Positions 57,917-64,000 of a stretch of 64,000 nucleotides of DNA are shown here, one piece after another. A program made the translations under genes and the position numbers. The notes beneath the pieces are model-generated. The model searched no databases, was not told the origin of the DNA, and saw nothing but the letters and a program-made list of their open reading frames with translations. Source of the stretch: Linyphia triangularis. Taxonomy: Eukaryota; Arthropoda; Arachnida; Araneae; Linyphiidae. Location of the stretch: contig OZ021725.1 in NCBI GenBank assembly GCA_963978545.1, forward strand, positions 3,822,185-3,886,184, given 5' to 3'. How positions within the stretch are numbered: the stretch's first letter is position 1; the number at the start of each line of letters is the position of its first letter.

Positions 57917-58114
57917 AAAACTATCGGGCAAATGCCGGTGGAATTTAATAAAACTATCGGGCAAATGACGGCGGAATTTAATAAAACTATCGGGCAAATG
58001 CCGGTGGAATTTCATAAAACTATCGGGCAAATGCCGGCGGAATTTCATGAAACTATCGGGCAAATGACGGTGGAATTTCATAAAACTATCAGGCAAATGA
58101 CGGCGAAACAAAAC
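57917..58114 (+). repeat. 33-bp minisatellite encoding an 11-residue repeat
   Basis: Six units start at 57917, 57950, 57983, 58016, 58049 and 58082 with AAAACTATCGGGCAAATG. In the 94-residue frame 57860-58144 they read KTIGQM(P/T)(V/A)EF(N/H). The opposite strand is also open (57881-58111). Many of the differences between units change the amino acid. No parent gene is recognised. It may be a decayed coding minisatellite or a chance open frame. A poly-A tract follows at 58203-58231. Confidence 0.7.
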
Positions 58115-59208
58115 TTGCAGATTTACGATATCCTGAAAACCTAAAAAAATCGCCTCCGATAGGCAAAATGATGTGAAATTTTGAACCAGTGCTACCGACG
58201 ATAAAAAAAAAAAGAAAAAAAAAAAAAAAAGAAATCTCGATTAGACGTACGGACGGCATAGTGTCATTTATGTTTTATATTAACTTTTTTCTCCATTTTG
58301 TGCAAAAAGACATATTAAAAAGCCGGCGAAATACATTTAATCAAGGAACGTACGAAATGGCCGTTCGTGCTAACTAGCACTTGGAAATTGTGGAACGGCT
58401 CCCCACACACCAAATATTAATGCCGTATGTGGTATCAGCAGCCATTCAATGACTCCATTCAATCACTGGTCTGTGCGAGTGCCTTTGAATGTGAATGCGC
58501 ATGCGTGACTGGTAATTTCGATTTCGGAGGGGGTAAAATAAACAGAAATTTTTCATTTTTTTCAGAAAAGGACGCTATTTTCAAAAAAAAAAAAAAAAAA
58601 AAGGCATTGAGGTAGTGTAGCCCTTTGAAAAATGGCTGATATCTGATTGGGTGAATATGAATGATATCTGATTTTATTAAATGGAGGATTATTTTTAAAA
58701 ATTTAACCATGATGTACCAATGCGTGAATTCACGTATGAGGATAATTCTATGGGGTGAAATTAATTTTCAATGCATGTTCGCGCAGATTTCAAGCATTTA
58801 GGTGAACTCTGGATCTGCCATATATCACATTAAAGGTATCGACTAGAAAAGTGAATGACATGAAATTCAACCAGATGAGCAAATATTTCTATTGTAACTA
58901 TAAGGGAAGTTCACGTCTTGCGTTACAATAGACATACATGATTCGATATAGAATATTCGGTAGTTTTCTTTGCTACAACACTCACTAACCTGATGAATTT
59001 TTTTAATATAAACTTATAATTGGCCACGGTTTTATTATCATATCTTGTTAACCTTCACAGAGGGAAATTTCATTCTAAAAACGTCGCCAAACTGCACATG
59101 CTTTGCTTCAGGTTCTGAAAGTATAATTTTTCAATTTAAGGAATGAATTAAATTTTTAAAACACAAAAGTGTGAGATATGAAGTAGGAGTTCCAAAAAAT
59201 AAAATAAA
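58115..59208. other. Non-coding stretch with A tracts
   Basis: A-rich tracts at 58203-58231 and 58585-58603. The part between is less AT-rich, but no gene or repeat is recognised. Confidence 0.45.
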
Positions 59209-60772
<1,564 letters not shown>

Positions 60773-60777
60773 CTTAA

Positions 60778-61521
60778 AGGGAGTTAGTACCCTAAAATTA
60801 ATAAAAAAAATATTTTTAATATATTATAGTTTATTAAAATTTAAATTATTCCCTTTAAAATGATACCTCATTTGTAATAATACCTCATTTAAAAGTATTT
60901 TTAATACTTTTTTGAAGATAAAATTATGAGCTATTAGTGTAAGTATGCTTTACTTTAAAATGTATTTATCTCAAAACGACATTTTTCATTACTTATGTAC
61001 CTTTTTCTCATAAAATACTTAATATAGAACCCTAATTATTTTTTATCTCATTTAGCAGATACTTGTTATTCTATGGAATTTGGGTTTTAATTATAATGCA
61101 TTTAGTTGTTTTTTTACATGAATTATCGTGTAAGTTGCTCAAATTTATTAAAAATCACAAGTTTTTTTTTTTATGAAATAAGCCAGAACAAAAAAAAAAA
61201 AAAAAAATAATAACCAAACCTTACTTCAGTAAATACAGATACATAAACTAATATGTGATAAAAATTTTAGGTAGATAGCTTGAGAAGTTTCTGTGAAAAA
61301 GGTACATGAGTAAGGAAAAATGTAGTTTTGAGAAAAACTCATTTTAAAGAAAACATTACTTACACTTTCAGTTCAAAACTGTTTCTTCCAAAAATTATTA
61401 AAAATACTTCTAAATGAGGTATTGTTACAAATAAGGTATCATTTAAAGGGAAAAGGTCACATTTTAATAAACAATAATACACTCAAAATTAATTATAAAT
61501 TTTTGGGTACCAATTCCCCTT
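60778..61521. mobile_element. TTAA-target MITE, family 4, long-arm fold-back
   Basis: TTAA at 60774-60777 and 61522-61525. The left end is AGGGAGTTAGTACCC and the right, inverted, AAGGGGAATTGGTACCC. The arms remain complementary for a few hundred bases (for example TACCTCATTT... against AAATGAGGTA), so most of the element can fold back. It is non-coding. Confidence 0.8.
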
Positions 61522-61525
61522 TTAA

Positions 61526-62256
61526 GGGGGTCCAGTACCGAAATTTTGTCGAAAATCCCAATTTTTTTTTCTTTTTTTTTCTGATTATAAAAAATAGTTC
61601 ATACATTCCTGAAGAGAATGATGTTTTTATCTTATTCTTCCGGTGATTAGAACGCCACAAAATTACCTGTGATTTAAACATCACTAATGGGCGTAACACA
61701 TTGAAGCGTCTGCTTAAAGTGCGTTTTTCGAGCACTAGTGTTTTTCACAGATGTTGCATATTCAAATCGATATATCTCCAGAACCATTAATAATTGGCTA
61801 TTCAAATTTTTGGAGCATTTAATTTACATAGTTTTAAACATTTTTCTTCCCAGAATTTTATTTTTTTGATTCTGTTTTAAAATATAACATTTAGCGTAAA
61901 GAATTACATAAAAAAAAGCAAAAATTTCAATATTTTAACTTTGAGAATTTCTAAAAAAAATTCTAAATCACCTATCAAAATTCTGTGAAGACAAAATTTT
62001 CTTTATATAATTATGTATTACAGAAAGCTTTCACTTTGAAAAAAAATATTTTTTCTTGACTTATATCAAAATACGCAAACATCAATTATTATGGATTTTT
62101 CTTGGTTTTTAATTTTTTTAAAAATAACTAAACACAATATTTAAAAAAGCATTATCTCAAAGATATATAAATAGTATCTCATACTTAAGATAAATTTTGA
62201 CATAAAAATGTACATAAATAAAGTTTTTTTTTTTATTTTTTCGGTACCGGACCCCC
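61526..62256. mobile_element. TTAA-target MITE, family 5
   Basis: TTAA at 61522-61525 and 62257-62260. The ends are GGGGGTCCAGTACCGAAA and, inverted, GGGGGTCCGGTACCGAAA. Single copy in this window. It shares its left TTAA with the right end of the family 4 element. It is non-coding. Confidence 0.85.
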
Positions 62257-62260
62257 TTAA

Positions 62261-63449
62261 AAATATAATATGATCTTGTACCAATAAATGTTACTGCAAT
62301 GCATCAATATATAAATTAGAGATTGAAGAGAATTTTAATTCTGATAGTGAACGCAATTTATTTTAGAGTTAAGAATTGAAATTGGAAATTAAAATTCGAA
62401 GTTTATAATGGAATGTGAAAACTTAGTACCACATATTACTCATAATTATACTGAGTTAATGAAGAGTAAATTACTAGAAATAGATGAGTCTATTTTTAAT
62501 AACAAGTTTTAAACATTTTCTATAAGTACATGTTTTAATATATACATAAATGCTGTTTTTTTTATCTCTTAAAATAATGCCAAATGTTTTCCTCTGAACC
62601 TTTTAGATACAAATTCTTATTGCACAGAACTTAAAAGTAACTCCAATAATCTATGTAAAAACAGGAAGAAAAGCTCACTTTTGCCAAACTTTAAAAAGGA
62701 TGACTGAATTATTTAAAGACTTTTTTAAAGTACTTATCTTAATTGAGATTAACAAATCTCCTTTTGCCATGCTCATTTGTCGTAACTTTCAAACATGTTT
62801 GATTCGTATAAAATTAAAAAAAGGAATTAAATAAATCTTATTAAATCATGAAATTGAAAAATCGTGCAATAGTTTTCTGAGCAAATTAACAAAATTAAAT
62901 ATTTTTAGATGATTAAAAATTTGGAAAAAAAACTTGTTTTAATTTAAAAATATATATTTAAGTGAATAATTTTGTATTCAATTTTCTCTTTACATTCTAA
63001 CTTGTTTTTAATTAAATGTAATGCTAAGTGAAGAACCATAGAGAGATTTAAAAAAAAGAGAAAAAGTAATTTTTGGTTAATTCTTAATAGAATATTAAAT
63101 GTGTTTCATTACAAATTGCTATTCTTAAAATTATTTCTATTAATACACTTAAAGCTATTGTTATTTGATAAAAACTCAATATATTTGAAAATATTAATTA
63201 AGTCTGTACTAACATCATGTCCCATGTTATATATAAACGTCAATAAGCTCAACCCTTTTACGTAGTAAAATATCGACTGTACTAATTTTGACACAGTGCA
63301 TATCTTAATTAGAGAAGCATTTCGGAATAGACAATTCCCATTTTTTTATTTTTTTTATTTATTTCTAAATGTTTCGAAAAGACCATAAACAGAAAAATGT
63401 CTGCTCAATGAGCTTTTTTTTTTTTTTTTTAAATTTGCAATCAAAGTTT
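62261..63449. other. AT-rich non-coding stretch
   Basis: T tract near 63413-63431. No gene or repeat is recognised. Confidence 0.5.
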
Positions 63450-63713
63450 TTCTGTTAGACGTTGGTGAGAATACGATTCATTCGGCTCGAATTGAATGTG
63501 ACGTCCCTTGCTCTGAAACAACTTGGCTTGAAATGCGGAAGCGGAAACCAGTTTTGCAAGTTTCTCGCAAATCGCGCTAACCTGTACTGGATAATGCAAT
63601 GATCTACCAGCGCCAACTATTTAACAGAAACATCACAATAACCATAGAAACAGTACTAGCCCTTGACGTCACAGATTGTGCTGTGTGTTTTGATCGGACT
63701 GGTTTTGGCTAGT
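63450..63713. other. GC-richer island with CRE-like sites
   Basis: Balanced composition. TGACGTCC at 63499-63506 and the palindrome TGACGTCA at 63664-63671 resemble CREB/ATF sites. The island ends where SINE-A inserted. No ORF. It is a candidate regulatory element only. Confidence 0.35.
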
Positions 63714-63722
63714 TTTTGAGGC

Positions 63723-63905
63723 TTGGTTGGTTGTTTTCTGATTATCTGGCGCCGTCAGCAACACGAGGGCTATAATGCACCGAAACATTCGTCATTAGAC
63801 AAGCCAACATACATTTACAAACACCCATGCCTAACACGGGACTCGAACCCGCAACCTCACGGTCTAGAAGCTAGTACGCTAACCACTATACCTTTTGGTC
63901 CTCGG
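63723..63905 (-). mobile_element. SINE-A, full-length copy
   Basis: tRNA-like head and body as in the other copies. Flanks are TTTTGAGGC at 63714-63722 and 63906-63914, a 9-bp perfect duplication. The body has the TGCACCGAAAC variant where the other copies have TGCGCCGAAAC. Confidence 0.9.
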
Positions 63906-64000
63906 TTTTGAGGCATTTTCTTTTCTTAATATTTAAATAACTAATCTTTTTAAAGAACTTTTGTTTAAAGATTTGGAATCAGAAAGAAATTCTTTATAAA

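Noticed and set aside
58459..58710. 83-residue minus-strand ORF and its plus-strand shadow 58427-58615
   Set aside because: It contains a poly-F/poly-K stretch from an A tract and has no recognisable domain.

Overview
This is an AT-rich eukaryotic window, most likely from an arthropod. A spider or other arachnid is my best guess, from the general look of the repeats (tRNA-derived SINEs, non-LTR reverse transcriptase, Helitrons, TTAA-target MITEs, TTA/AAT microsatellites). That is pattern recognition, not proof. I found no host protein-coding gene, rRNA, functional tRNA, CRISPR or operon-like organisation. The only convincing coding sequences belong to transposons: a 5'-truncated non-LTR reverse transcriptase (34489-35877, minus) and the N-terminal piece of a Helitron protein (13649-14062, minus). 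The window reads as a gene desert or a large intron.

Layout. 1-9 kb: a 24-bp minisatellite, a TTAA-target MITE (family 1), two copies of a Helitron-like repeat (family H), a solo LTR (LTR-B) and a truncated SINE. 9-15 kb: three more TTAA MITEs, an older repeat with direct-repeat flanks (family P), and a Helitron remnant with its own ORF. 15-26 kb: two SINE-A copies, a repeat with a 49-bp internal expansion, an LTR with TATA box and polyA signal (LTR-A), family H copies, a second family P copy carrying a nested SINE and a nested MITE, a TIR element and another TTAA MITE. 26-32 kb: a 53-bp perfect inverted repeat around (AT)n, a palindromic TA-target MITE whose right arm seeded an 11-copy 170/153-bp satellite, a 172-bp triplicate, and two SINE-B copies. 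32-37 kb: LTR-B in plus orientation, then a Helitron-like element whose 3' terminus is split by the LINE. 37-43 kb: a GC-richer island, a second copy of the 49-bp-repeat family, SINE-B, repeat fragments and a 20-bp minisatellite. 43-48 kb: about twenty copies of a 240-bp satellite. 48-64 kb: a Helitron fragment, large microsatellites, two more LTR-B copies, a TTAA MITE between 56-bp direct repeats, SINE-A copies, a 33-bp coding-like minisatellite, a 1.5-kb AAT array and two back-to-back TTAA MITEs.

How the parts relate. Repeats interrupt one another, so several insertion sites can be read by comparing paralogous copies inside the window. Family P supplies unoccupied sites for a SINE-A, a family 1 MITE and two family 2 MITEs. 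Between the repeats lie GC-richer, apparently single-copy islands (about 4.2, 13.2, 15.8, 30.7, 33.2, 37.4 and 63.6 kb). These are the best candidates for conserved regulatory DNA, but conservation cannot be judged from one sequence.

The nearest things to something new are the MITE-to-satellite transition at 28680-30548 and the set of about ten TTAA-target insertions from about five terminal-repeat families. I found no sign of a new defence, toxin or metabolic system.
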